Assembly: GCA_021804315.1 (NCBI GenBank)
Contig: JAJZHX010000003.1
Coordinates: forward strand, 1-14,371
From: a bacterium
GTDB taxonomy: Bacteria > Patescibacteriota > Saccharimonadia > Saccharimonadales > UBA4665
Length of the DNA stretch: 14,371 bases
Direction: 5' to 3'
This document shows positions 4,830 to 11,581 of the stretch, piece by piece. Both the position numbers and the translations under genes were made by a program. A model generated the notes under the pieces. That model saw nothing but the letters and a program-made list of their open reading frames with translations. It was not told where the DNA came from and did no database searches. The first letter of the stretch is position 1. Each line of letters begins with the position of its first letter.

Positions 4830-6593
4830 ATGAAATATTTTGCTTCAGTTTTTAATCTTAATCATCCTGGACATTACTTAAACTGGTCTTTTTTCACAAT
4901 CTCGGTCGCTAATTTAATTATTATTTTTGTGATGGTTATTATCTTTGGTCTTGCTTTATTGCTACCTTTCCCAAAAGCGAAAAAAGACGATCTAGAAGAA
5001 GAGCGATCCTATTATCAGACAAAGAAACCTTTAGCAGACAATAACCCAATGTGGACTGCTAGATTAAGAAATTTTGCACTTCGAGTTTTGCCTCCAGACA
5101 AATTATTGCCTGATCGTCAACCAGCTTACGTTTCGTCCTGGATTTACATTTTTGGAGTAGCGACCCTAGCGTCACTTCTAATGGCCATCATTTCTGGCAT
5201 GATTATTGCTCTAGGAGGTCCCAGTTGGTGGCATGAAAATTCAGTCGGCCACTTCTTTAATAGTATGCATTTATGGAGCGTCGAACTATTCATGGCTTTT
5301 ATGGTTATTCATCTTTGGGGTAAATTTTGGATGGCAGCTTGGCGAGGTAATCGTAAACTGACCTGGATGACAGGAGTGTTGGCTTTTATGGCATCTATTT
5401 TAGAATGTTTTACAGGTTATCTATCTCAACAAAATTTTGACTCCCAATGGATTGCTACCAATGGTAAAGATGCTATCAATGCCCTTGGTATTGGCAATTT
5501 CTTTAACTTAATGAATTTTGGGCAAATGCTCATGTGGCATATTGTTTTAATACCGCTTCTATTAATAACTTTAGTAGGAGCCCATATTCTATTAGTTAGA
5601 GCAAAAGGTGTTTCTCATCCGATTGAAAAGTTACCAAAAGATAAAAAAATGCGTAAACTAGCTCATTTAGCTGAAGCTATGCCTTGGCGAGGACCGACCA
5701 AACGGTACGACATCCTTAAAGAAGCCACCATGGCTAGCGTAGTGGTATTGTTGCTAGTTATTGGCTTAACTTTAATGCTTTCTTCTCCAGACGCACCACC
5801 TGTTACTATAGCTTCCTGGGCGAAAGTTGCCCCAGCTGATTTTATGGCAACAGCCGCCAGTGAACTTGCCGGAACGAGTGCAACCGCTAATTATGGCCCG
5901 CCGTATAATCATGGTACAGCCTATCTTCAGGGGATAGGGGTGTCATGGCAAATGTTAGCTGGAGTTCATCAGCCGATTAATACTGCCGTGACACTCGTAC
6001 TTTCACCTTTATCTAAATCAGCTAACGATAATCCAACATTAAAAAATGCTCTTAGTAAGTACAATATGGCGACAAAAGCGCAAAAAGCAACCTGGAATCT
6101 AGCCTATGCCAAGGTAATAAAAAAGGTGGTTTTTAGTAGTGGTGTACCAATTATACCTAAAGCCAATGATGGCCCAATACCAACTCTAATTTCAAGTGAA
6201 TTAATACTAGCTCAATCTGGAGCCATCGATGCTGATTTATTAGCTCAGCAACCGTTTTACGGCACTAACTATACTAAACCGTTGTTATTTATGGAAGATG
6301 GTAACTACTTTTCTTCACTAGCAACTAAGTTTCATCTTTACGGGACACAATGGGGAGTAATGAATGAAACCGGTCAGTATCCTGGTCAACCATGGCTATG
6401 GCTATACACTCTATGGTATCAAGTACCTGGTTTAAAGTCGTCTACCAATGTTGATTTAATAGCTGTATATCTCACTGGTCTAGCAACCGTCTTTCTATTA
6501 ATGGTGCCATTTATCCCTGGTATTCGAGACATTCCAAGGCATGTCCCTATTTATAAATTAATCTGGCGAGATTATTACAAACCAAAAAACTGA
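4830..6593 (+). CDS. Di-heme cytochrome b/b6-like membrane protein with expanded loop
   Basis: A 587-residue integral membrane protein related to the cytochrome b of quinol:cytochrome c reductases. Likely membrane segments are 20-46, 104-129, 145-170, 180-200, 233-256, 300-318 and 541-563. His147/His161 (i+14) and His237/His252 (i+15) are the two heme-ligand pairs; this spacing is that of cytochrome b6 rather than mitochondrial b. After the 300-318 helix comes an unusually long non-membrane stretch (about 320-500), then GQPWLWLYTLWYQVPG (519-534), which aligns with the PEWY-containing quinol-oxidation segment but lacks PEWY. The first 100 residues, including an extra membrane helix, are unfamiliar. 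No Rieske protein or cytochrome c gene is near, so its partner and direction of electron flow are unknown; a quinone-linked redox role is inferred. Confidence 0.82.
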   Translation: MKYFASVFNLNHPGHYLNWSFFTISVANLIIIFVMVIIFGLALLLPFPKAKKDDLEEERSYYQTKKPLADNNPMWTARLRNFALRVLPPDKLLPDRQPAYVSSWIYIFGVATLASLLMAIISGMIIALGGPSWWHENSVGHFFNSMHLWSVELFMAFMVIHLWGKFWMAAWRGNRKLTWMTGVLAFMASILECFTGYLSQQNFDSQWIATNGKDAINALGIGNFFNLMNFGQMLMWHIVLIPLLLITLVGAHILLVRAKGVSHPIEKLPKDKKMRKLAHLAEAMPWRGPTKRYDILKEATMASVVVLLLVIGLTLMLSSPDAPPVTIASWAKVAPADFMATAASELAGTSATANYGPPYNHGTAYLQGIGVSWQMLAGVHQPINTAVTLVLSPLSKSANDNPTLKNALSKYNMATKAQKATWNLAYAKVIKKVVFSSGVPIIPKANDGPIPTLISSELILAQSGAIDADLLAQQPFYGTNYTKPLLFMEDGNYFSSLATKFHLYGTQWGVMNETGQYPGQPWLWLYTLWYQVPGLKSSTNVDLIAVYLTGLATVFLLMVPFIPGIRDIPRHVPIYKLIWRDYYKPKN

Positions 6594-6630
6594 ACTGCTA
6601 ATCCACCCTTATTAAAAAATTAGATATCTG

Positions 6631-6639
6631 TGCTAAAAT
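6631..6639 (+). promoter_or_regulatory. Extended -10 promoter of the VKOR gene
   Basis: TGCTAAAAT (6631-6639) is an extended -10 element that ends 10 bases before the GTG start. This spacing supports GTG at 6650 as the start and a leader of only about three bases. Confidence 0.55.
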
Positions 6640-6649
6640 TGAATAATCA

Positions 6650-7249
6650 GTGAGTAAAAAAAGTAGTGAATTAAACCTAACAAAAATTGTGCCTTATCTA
6701 TATGTTATCTTGGCTGTTATTGGCATAGTTATTTCCTTTTGGTTAACTTACGATAAAATTCAGATTCTAAAAAACCCTAATTACAAACCAATTTGTGATA
6801 TCAGCCCAATCATTAGCTGCGGTGATGTCATGGGAGCAAAGCAATCCAATATCTTAGGAGTACCAAACCCAATTTTTGGTATGTTTGCTTTTTCATTATT
6901 ACTTGGCTTTGGGCTTAGTTTATTAGCTGGAGCAACGTTTAAAAAATGGTTGTGGTTAGTAATCAATACTGGGGCATTGGTTGGTTTTATTTTCTTTGTT
7001 TATCTTTTTTCTCAGGGGGCATTCGTGCTTCATGCTATCTGTCCGTTTTGTTTCGTTATTTGGATGATAACCCCGCCAATTCTTTGGTATACCACCCTAT
7101 ATAACTTAAAAGAGGGCAATCTTAAGCTTAAAACAAGCATTAAAAATTGGATGCTAAAGCACCATGGTGATTTACTTTTACTTTGGTATGTAGCCATTTT
7201 CCTGACATTAATTATAAAATTTTGGTACTACTGGAAAACTATCATTTAA
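6650..7249 (+). CDS. Vitamin K epoxide reductase (VKOR) family thiol oxidoreductase
   Basis: A 199-residue membrane protein with about five hydrophobic segments. It shows the family's four cysteines: Cys49 and Cys57 in the loop after the first helix, and Cys131/Cys134 in a CPFC motif. VPNPIFGM (71-78) is the family's conserved V-P-x-(x)-x-x-G segment. Bacterial VKOR passes electrons from newly formed disulfides to quinone, recharging a periplasmic DsbA-like thioredoxin. Here there is no fused thioredoxin domain and no such gene nearby, so the partner must be encoded elsewhere. The start is GTG, fixed by the promoter just upstream. It follows the cytochrome gene by 56 bases but has its own promoter; both would use the quinone pool, a link I infer only from position. 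Confidence 0.9.
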   Translation: MSKKSSELNLTKIVPYLYVILAVIGIVISFWLTYDKIQILKNPNYKPICDISPIISCGDVMGAKQSNILGVPNPIFGMFAFSLLLGFGLSLLAGATFKKWLWLVINTGALVGFIFFVYLFSQGAFVLHAICPFCFVIWMITPPILWYTTLYNLKEGNLKLKTSIKNWMLKHHGDLLLLWYVAIFLTLIIKFWYYWKTII

Positions 7250-7278
7250 GCAATTTTATAATTCCTAGGTAACATATT

Positions 7279-7287
7279 TGCTATAAT
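7279..7287 (+). promoter_or_regulatory. Extended -10 promoter of the yebC gene
   Basis: TGCTATAAT (7279-7287) combines the extended TG with a perfect -10 box and ends 7 bases before the ATG. No Shine-Dalgarno sequence exists, so the transcript is probably leaderless. Confidence 0.7.
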
Positions 7288-7294
7288 TTAAAAT

Positions 7295-8005
7295 ATGTCT
7301 GGTCATTCAAAATGGTCTACTATTAAGCGCCAAAAAGGTGCCAAGGATGCTTTACGTGGAGCAACTTTTACAAAACTTGGTAATGCTATTGCCATTGCAG
7401 CTAAAAACGGTAGCGATCCAGAGACTAATTTTAGTTTGCGCCTAGCCATTGAAAAAGCCAAATCAGCTAATATGCCGGCTACTAATATTGAAAGGTCAAT
7501 CGATCGGGCTAAAAATAAGGACGCTTCAGAGTTAAATGAAGTCATCTACGAAGGTTATGGCCCAGGAGGAGTAGCGGTCATAGTAGAATGCGCCACAGAT
7601 AACATTAATAGAACTTATCCTGAAGTAAGAAATGCTTTTTCAAAACATGGCGGTAGCATTGCCGATAAAGGTTCGGTGCTATTTCAATTCGAACAAAAAG
7701 GCGTCATTACAATTAATGAAATAGGCGATGAAGTACTCATTAAGGCTTTAGATGCCGGGGCTCTAGATGTAGTAGAAGAAGATAGTAAGTTGATAGTTTA
7801 TACTGAACCTAAACAGCTTGCTAAAGTCAGGGACAATTTAAGTCAAGAAGGACTTAATTTATCTGACGTTGAGTTAAGTTATATTGCTAAAAATACTGTT
7901 TCAATAACTGATGAACAAACAGCTAATAAGATTATTCGTTTAATGGAGGCCCTAGAAGATATTGACGATGTTACTAATACCTATGTTAACTTTATAATTA
8001 ATTAA
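7295..8005 (+). CDS. yebC: YebC/PmpR/TACO1 family regulatory protein
   Basis: A 236-residue protein of full family length. The N terminus MSGHSKWSTIKRQKGAKDA is near-invariant for YebC, followed by ANMPATNIERSIDRA (59-73) and YEGYGPGGVAVIVEC (85-99). Members act as DNA-binding regulators or, as TACO1 and recent bacterial work suggest, help translation of difficult sequences such as proline runs. The gene lies directly upstream of ruvC, an arrangement common in bacteria, but each has a promoter. There are no unusual substitutions in the conserved blocks. Confidence 0.96.
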   Translation: MSGHSKWSTIKRQKGAKDALRGATFTKLGNAIAIAAKNGSDPETNFSLRLAIEKAKSANMPATNIERSIDRAKNKDASELNEVIYEGYGPGGVAVIVECATDNINRTYPEVRNAFSKHGGSIADKGSVLFQFEQKGVITINEIGDEVLIKALDAGALDVVEEDSKLIVYTEPKQLAKVRDNLSQEGLNLSDVELSYIAKNTVSITDEQTANKIIRLMEALEDIDDVTNTYVNFIIN

Positions 8006-8034
8006 GTCATGATAAACACAATAAATCCTTCATT

Positions 8035-8040
8035 TATAAT
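8035..8040 (+). promoter_or_regulatory. -10 box upstream of ruvC
   Basis: A perfect TATAAT (8035-8040) lies 15 bases before the ruvC ATG, giving a leader of perhaps eight bases, slightly longer than at the other units. No clear -35 box. It should drive the ruvC-ruvA-aldo/keto reductase operon. Confidence 0.55.
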
Positions 8041-8055
8041 TCAAAAGCTAGATTT

Positions 8056-8526
8056 ATGAGAATCATTGGCATTGATCCAGGTATCGGTATTTTAGGTTTT
8101 GGCACCATTGAAGTAGTTAATGGAAAAAGTCAGTTAGTTGATGCTGGAGTCATTAGAACCCCTGTTAAGCAGCATGATGCCATTAGACTTGAGATTATCT
8201 ATGACGAACTAAGCGACATCATTACTGCCAATAAACCTGATGTTATGGCAGTCGAAAAATTATTTTTTGCTCAAAATGTCACCACGGCTATGACAGTATC
8301 TCAGGCCAGAGGTATAGTCTTGCTGACTGCTCGTCAAGCTAGAATAAAAATTTATGAATATACACCTTTGCAAATCAAACAAGCACTGACTGGTTATGGC
8401 AGAGCCGAAAAAAGCCAGATACAGATAATGGTTAAAACCTTTTTAAAAATGCAATCAATACCTAAACCAGATGATTGTGCCGATGCCTTAGCGGTTGCTA
8501 TCACCCATAGTATGACTATGAGATAA
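8056..8526 (+). CDS. ruvC: Holliday junction endonuclease RuvC
   Basis: Crossover-junction resolvase, 156 residues, which nicks Holliday junctions symmetrically as a dimer. The fold begins MRIIGIDPGIGILGFG with catalytic Asp7. Glu67 in MAVEKLFFAQN and the pair Asp140/Asp143 in PDDCADALAVA complete the four-acid metal site (E. coli Asp7, Glu66, Asp138, Asp141). The ATG is the family start. ruvA follows after 7 bases, so the two are co-transcribed. With RuvA and RuvB it forms the resolvasome that finishes the recombination initiated by RecA. Confidence 0.97.
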   Translation: MRIIGIDPGIGILGFGTIEVVNGKSQLVDAGVIRTPVKQHDAIRLEIIYDELSDIITANKPDVMAVEKLFFAQNVTTAMTVSQARGIVLLTARQARIKIYEYTPLQIKQALTGYGRAEKSQIQIMVKTFLKMQSIPKPDDCADALAVAITHSMTMR

Positions 8527-8533
8527 TGAGCGT

Positions 8534-9103
8534 ATGATTGCTAAATTAACTGGTAAAGTTGATGAAAAACTGAGCGAGGTAGTCGTTATAGACGTTAGGG
8601 GTGTTGGCTATGGTGTTTTTGTTTGTCAAGAAGACTATTTAACTTTAAAGCAAAATAATGAGGTTAAACTGTATATTTATGAACATGTTAGAGAGCAAGC
8701 TCATGACTTATACGGATTTACCGACTTAAACACTAAAAAGCTTTTTGAGCTACTGCTTAGTGTAAACGGTGTAGGTCCTAAAATGGCACTCAGCATTCTT
8801 AGTATTGGTCAGTCGGATAACTTAAGACAGGCAATTGCAGAAGGTAATAGACTCTATATCCAAAAGGCTAGCGGTGTCGGTAAACGAGTAGCCGAAAGAC
8901 TAATAGTTGATCTGAAAGATAAGGTAGGCTTAGTTGCTAGCGATAATAGTTTCTCTTTAGCAATTAATTCCACTCAGGATGAAGCCGTTGAAGCTTTAAT
9001 TAGTTTAGGTTTTAGTCCGATTGATGCTATTAAGGCTTTAAGCAGAGTCGATAATAATTTAACAGTTGAGGAGCGTGTCAAAAGTGCTCTTAAAGGAGTT
9101 TAA
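8534..9103 (+). CDS. ruvA: Holliday junction-binding protein RuvA
   Basis: A 189-residue protein, slightly shorter than E. coli RuvA (203). The N-terminal OB-fold (1-65) starts MIAKLTGKV. Two helix-hairpin-helix motifs follow: LLSVNGVGPKMALSIL (74-89) and IQKASGVGKRVAERLI (109-124). The C-terminal domain III (about 147-188, with DEAVEALISLGFS) contacts RuvB. RuvA tetramers hold the four-way junction open and load the RuvB motor. It sits 7 bases after ruvC and 6 bases before the aldo/keto reductase gene. The short linker between the second and third domains accounts for the reduced length. Confidence 0.96.
   Translation: MIAKLTGKVDEKLSEVVVIDVRGVGYGVFVCQEDYLTLKQNNEVKLYIYEHVREQAHDLYGFTDLNTKKLFELLLSVNGVGPKMALSILSIGQSDNLRQAIAEGNRLYIQKASGVGKRVAERLIVDLKDKVGLVASDNSFSLAINSTQDEAVEALISLGFSPIDAIKALSRVDNNLTVEERVKSALKGV
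9092..9098 (+). promoter_or_regulatory. Shine-Dalgarno sequence of the aldo/keto reductase gene
   Basis: AAAGGAG (9092-9098), inside the end of ruvA, lies 11 bases before the ATG at 9110. It is worth noting because the first genes of most units here have no such site: this internal operon gene needs one, the leaderless ones do not. Confidence 0.55.
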
Positions 9104-9109
9104 GGGAAA

Positions 9110-9925
9110 ATGGAACCAACAATAAAATTAGCCAATAATAGTAGTATCCCACAAATTGGTCTAGGATTATGGCAAATAAAGGATGAGTCAGAGTTTAAAA
9201 TAGCTTTTAAATCAGCTATTAAAGCTGGTTATACACATTTTGATACGGCACAAGCATATAACAATGAACAAATACTGGGCCAATGTATTAAGGAAATGAA
9301 GTTAAAACGAGAAGATTTGTTTATCACCACTAAGATACACATAGCTAATTTTGCGCCTAAAAAACTTCATCAAAGTTTTGAAGAATCACTTAACAAGTTA
9401 AGGACAGATTATGTTGATTTGTTATTGCTACATTTTCCAGTGACGATGATGAGAAAAAAAGCCTGGCTAGTTTTAGAGGATCTAATGACCTCTTCTTTAG
9501 TCAAAAATATAGGAGTCAGTAACTATACCGAAAAGCACTTAGAAGAAATGAAAAGTTATGCCTCAATCATGCCAGTCATTAATCAGGTTGAACTGCATGT
9601 CTTTTTGCAACAACCCGAGCTTATTAAATATTGTAATAAAAATAAGATTGCTATTGAGGCTTATTCGCCATTAGCGCATGGTGCTTTAGGAGATAACCAG
9701 GTTATACAAAAAATAGCCGACAAGTATCATAAAACTTATGCTCAAATTATGCTGAGGTTTCTAGTTGAGCAAAATTTAGTTGTTATTCCTAAGTCAGTTA
9801 ACCCTAAGCGGATAGAAGAAAATATTGATATATTTGACTTTAATCTAGATAAAGAAGATATGGCTGAACTAAAAAAGCAAGATAAAAATAAACGAACTTG
9901 TTGGAGTCCAGTTCACGTACCCTAA
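9110..9925 (+). CDS. Aldo/keto reductase
   Basis: A 271-residue TIM-barrel NAD(P)H-dependent oxidoreductase that reduces aldehydes or ketones. The catalytic tetrad is complete: Asp45 and Tyr50 in FDTAQAYNNE, Lys75 in ITTKI and His108 in LLLLHFP. Family signatures IGLGLW (16-21), NIGVSNYTEKHL, NQVELHVFLQQPEL, AYSPLAHG and the cofactor-binding VIPKSVNPKRIEEN are all present. It is closest in form to bacterial 2,5-diketo-gluconate reductase-like members (AKR5 type); the substrate is unknown. Its position between ruvA and ruvB, co-transcribed with ruvA, has no evident functional reason. Base composition looks like its neighbours, so I see no sign of a recent insertion. Confidence 0.94.
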   Translation: MEPTIKLANNSSIPQIGLGLWQIKDESEFKIAFKSAIKAGYTHFDTAQAYNNEQILGQCIKEMKLKREDLFITTKIHIANFAPKKLHQSFEESLNKLRTDYVDLLLLHFPVTMMRKKAWLVLEDLMTSSLVKNIGVSNYTEKHLEEMKSYASIMPVINQVELHVFLQQPELIKYCNKNKIAIEAYSPLAHGALGDNQVIQKIADKYHKTYAQIMLRFLVEQNLVVIPKSVNPKRIEENIDIFDFNLDKEDMAELKKQDKNKRTCWSPVHVP

Positions 9926-9939
9926 GTTTTAATAAAAGG

Positions 9940-9945
9940 TATAAT
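9940..9945 (+). promoter_or_regulatory. -10 box of ruvB
   Basis: A perfect TATAAT (9940-9945) ends 7 bases before the ruvB ATG and lies in the 27-base gap after the aldo/keto reductase gene. It gives ruvB its own, probably leaderless, transcript besides any read-through. Confidence 0.6.
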
Positions 9946-9952
9946 AGACTTT

Positions 9953-10987
9953 ATGATAGATCGAATTGTCAATGACATTACTGCTGAGGATGATTCTCAA
10001 GAAGTCGAGATTGAAGTTACTCTAAGACCAAAAGACTTTAGTAATTACATTGGTCAAGAAAAATTAAAAGAGAACTTAAAACTAGCCATTTCTGCCGCCC
10101 AGAAAAGAGATGAGCCACTAGATCATATTCTGCTTCATGGTCCACCAGGACTTGGTAAAACAACCATGGCTAATGTAATTGCTAATGAGATGAAAAGCCA
10201 GATAAAGGTTACGGCTGGTCCTGCCATCGAGCGAGCAGGTGATCTAGCTAGTCTACTAACTAATTTACAAAACGGCGATATCCTTTTTATTGACGAAATT
10301 CATCGGCTTAATCGAATAGTTGAAGAAGTGCTTTATGTTGCTATGGAAGATTTTAAGTTAGACATTATGTTGGGTAAAGGTCCTTCTGCAAAATCCATTC
10401 GGCTTGATTTACCTCATTTTACGATTATCGGAGCAACTACTAGAACTGGTGATCTAGCTGCTCCCCTAAGAGATCGATTCGGTCTGATTAATCGCTTAGA
10501 TTTTTACAATGAAGCTGAAATTGAAAAGATTATTAAAAGATCAGCGCGAATCCTAAATGTTAAAATAGATAGCTCAGCCGCTAAAGAATTAGCCAAACGC
10601 TCCAGATTAACACCTAGAATAGCTAATCGCCTACTAAAGAGAGTTAGGGATTACGCAGAAGTTAACAGCAACGGAGTTATTAATATTGACTTAAGTCATA
10701 AAGCCTTTCAGCTACTAGATATTGATGACTTAGGACTTGATCTTGCCGATCGCCGGCTTTTAAGAGCCATAATTGAAAACTACAATGGTGGTCCTGTTGG
10801 CCTAGAAACCCTAGCAGCTTTAACGGCAGAAGAAAGAAGTACGATTGAAGATTTTTATGAACCTTATCTTATGCAAATCGGTATGATTGAGCGTACTCCA
10901 AGAGGTAGAAAAGTCACGCCTAAGGCTTATTCGCATTTAAAAATAACTTATAGTGATAAAAATTCTAATCAACCTAGTTTGCTGTAA
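9953..10987 (+). CDS. ruvB: Holliday junction branch-migration ATPase RuvB
   Basis: A 344-residue AAA+ motor that drives branch migration as a hexamer on RuvA-bound junctions. The family's opening [12 protein letters not shown] (24-35) is followed by Walker [10 protein letters not shown] (63-71), Walker [11 protein letters not shown] (111-120), sensor 1 GATTRTG (160-166) and PLRDRFG (171-177), which contains the arginine finger (Arg173). [17 protein letters not shown] carries sensor 2, and the C-terminal winged helix ends near [11 protein letters not shown]. Length and motifs are normal. It faces the pilin gene end to end, with only four bases between stop codons. Confidence 0.97.
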   Translation: MIDRIVNDITAEDDSQEVEIEVTLRPKDFSNYIGQEKLKENLKLAISAAQKRDEPLDHILLHGPPGLGKTTMANVIANEMKSQIKVTAGPAIERAGDLASLLTNLQNGDILFIDEIHRLNRIVEEVLYVAMEDFKLDIMLGKGPSAKSIRLDLPHFTIIGATTRTGDLAAPLRDRFGLINRLDFYNEAEIEKIIKRSARILNVKIDSSAAKELAKRSRLTPRIANRLLKRVRDYAEVNSNGVINIDLSHKAFQLLDIDDLGLDLADRRLLRAIIENYNGGPVGLETLAALTAEERSTIEDFYEPYLMQIGMIERTPRGRKVTPKAYSHLKITYSDKNSNQPSLL

Positions 10988-10991
10988 TTAT

Positions 10992-11495
10992 TTAATTTAA
11001 GTTTTCTAAAACATCTTCTTTAGAGCCGTTAAAACTTCCTTCGTATTTGGCAATTAACTTATATTCAGCACAAGTTTGGTCTCTTTTTGAGCCAACTGGC
11101 CCATTACAACTGGTAATTCCATCAGATTGTGTAGCATAGTACTGATATTGTTTAAAGACAGGTTGATCTTGACCACCTAAACAAGGGCTAGTAGCAGGGC
11201 TACATTTACTTAATGGGTCTACTAAAACAGCAGAACTTAGATTTGGCAGGTATTTAGTGCGCCAGGCAGGGCTGTTAAGATCATTCAAATTAGGGAAATA
11301 ACCATTATTGCTATAAAAAGATTCAATTTGTTGTTGCAGGGTTTTAAGATCGGTCTGTCTAGTGGTATTACGTGATCGTTCTTGAATGCTAGCATAAGTT
11401 CTAACAATTAAACCGGCCATGACAAAAATTACTACTAGAAGAATGACTAATTCAACAACCGTAAAACCTTTATTATTTTTTATCTTAGTAATCAT
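10992..11495 (-). CDS. Type IV pilin-like / type II secretion pseudopilin protein
   Basis: A 167-residue protein with a class III signal: a short basic leader (MITKIKNNKG), cleavage after Gly10, then FTVVELVILLVVIFVMAGLI with Phe+1 and Glu+5, which prepilin peptidase should cut and N-methylate. After the hydrophobic helix comes an amphipathic stretch (QTDLKTLQQQIESFYSNNGY), then a globular part with DPLSKCSPATSPCLGG and more cysteines (Cys89, Cys95, Cys131 and Cys143 by my count), possibly forming disulfides. Saccharibacteria and other CPR bacteria use type IV pili for attachment and motility, but whether this is a major or minor pilin is unclear. The PilB-like gene lies upstream on the same strand, 86 bases away, and a separate promoter lies between them. 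Confidence 0.87.
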   Translation of the reverse strand: MITKIKNNKGFTVVELVILLVVIFVMAGLIVRTYASIQERSRNTTRQTDLKTLQQQIESFYSNNGYFPNLNDLNSPAWRTKYLPNLSSAVLVDPLSKCSPATSPCLGGQDQPVFKQYQYYATQSDGITSCNGPVGSKRDQTCAEYKLIAKYEGSFNGSKEDVLENLN

Positions 11496-11553
11496 TTGAG
11501 TTTTAACCTATAAATAATTTTTTAGATTTATCCTGGTTTAGGATTACATACTA

Positions 11554-11562
11554 ATTTTAGCA
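11554..11562 (-). promoter_or_regulatory. Extended -10 promoter of the pilin gene
   Basis: Read on the minus strand, TGCTAAAAT (11562 to 11554) is an extended -10 element in the 86-base gap between the PilB-like stop and the pilin start. It would give a leader of about 50 bases, longer than most units here. TTAAAA nearer the start codon is an alternative. Confidence 0.45.
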
Positions 11563-11581
11563 TAAGCATCAAGCCAACAAA

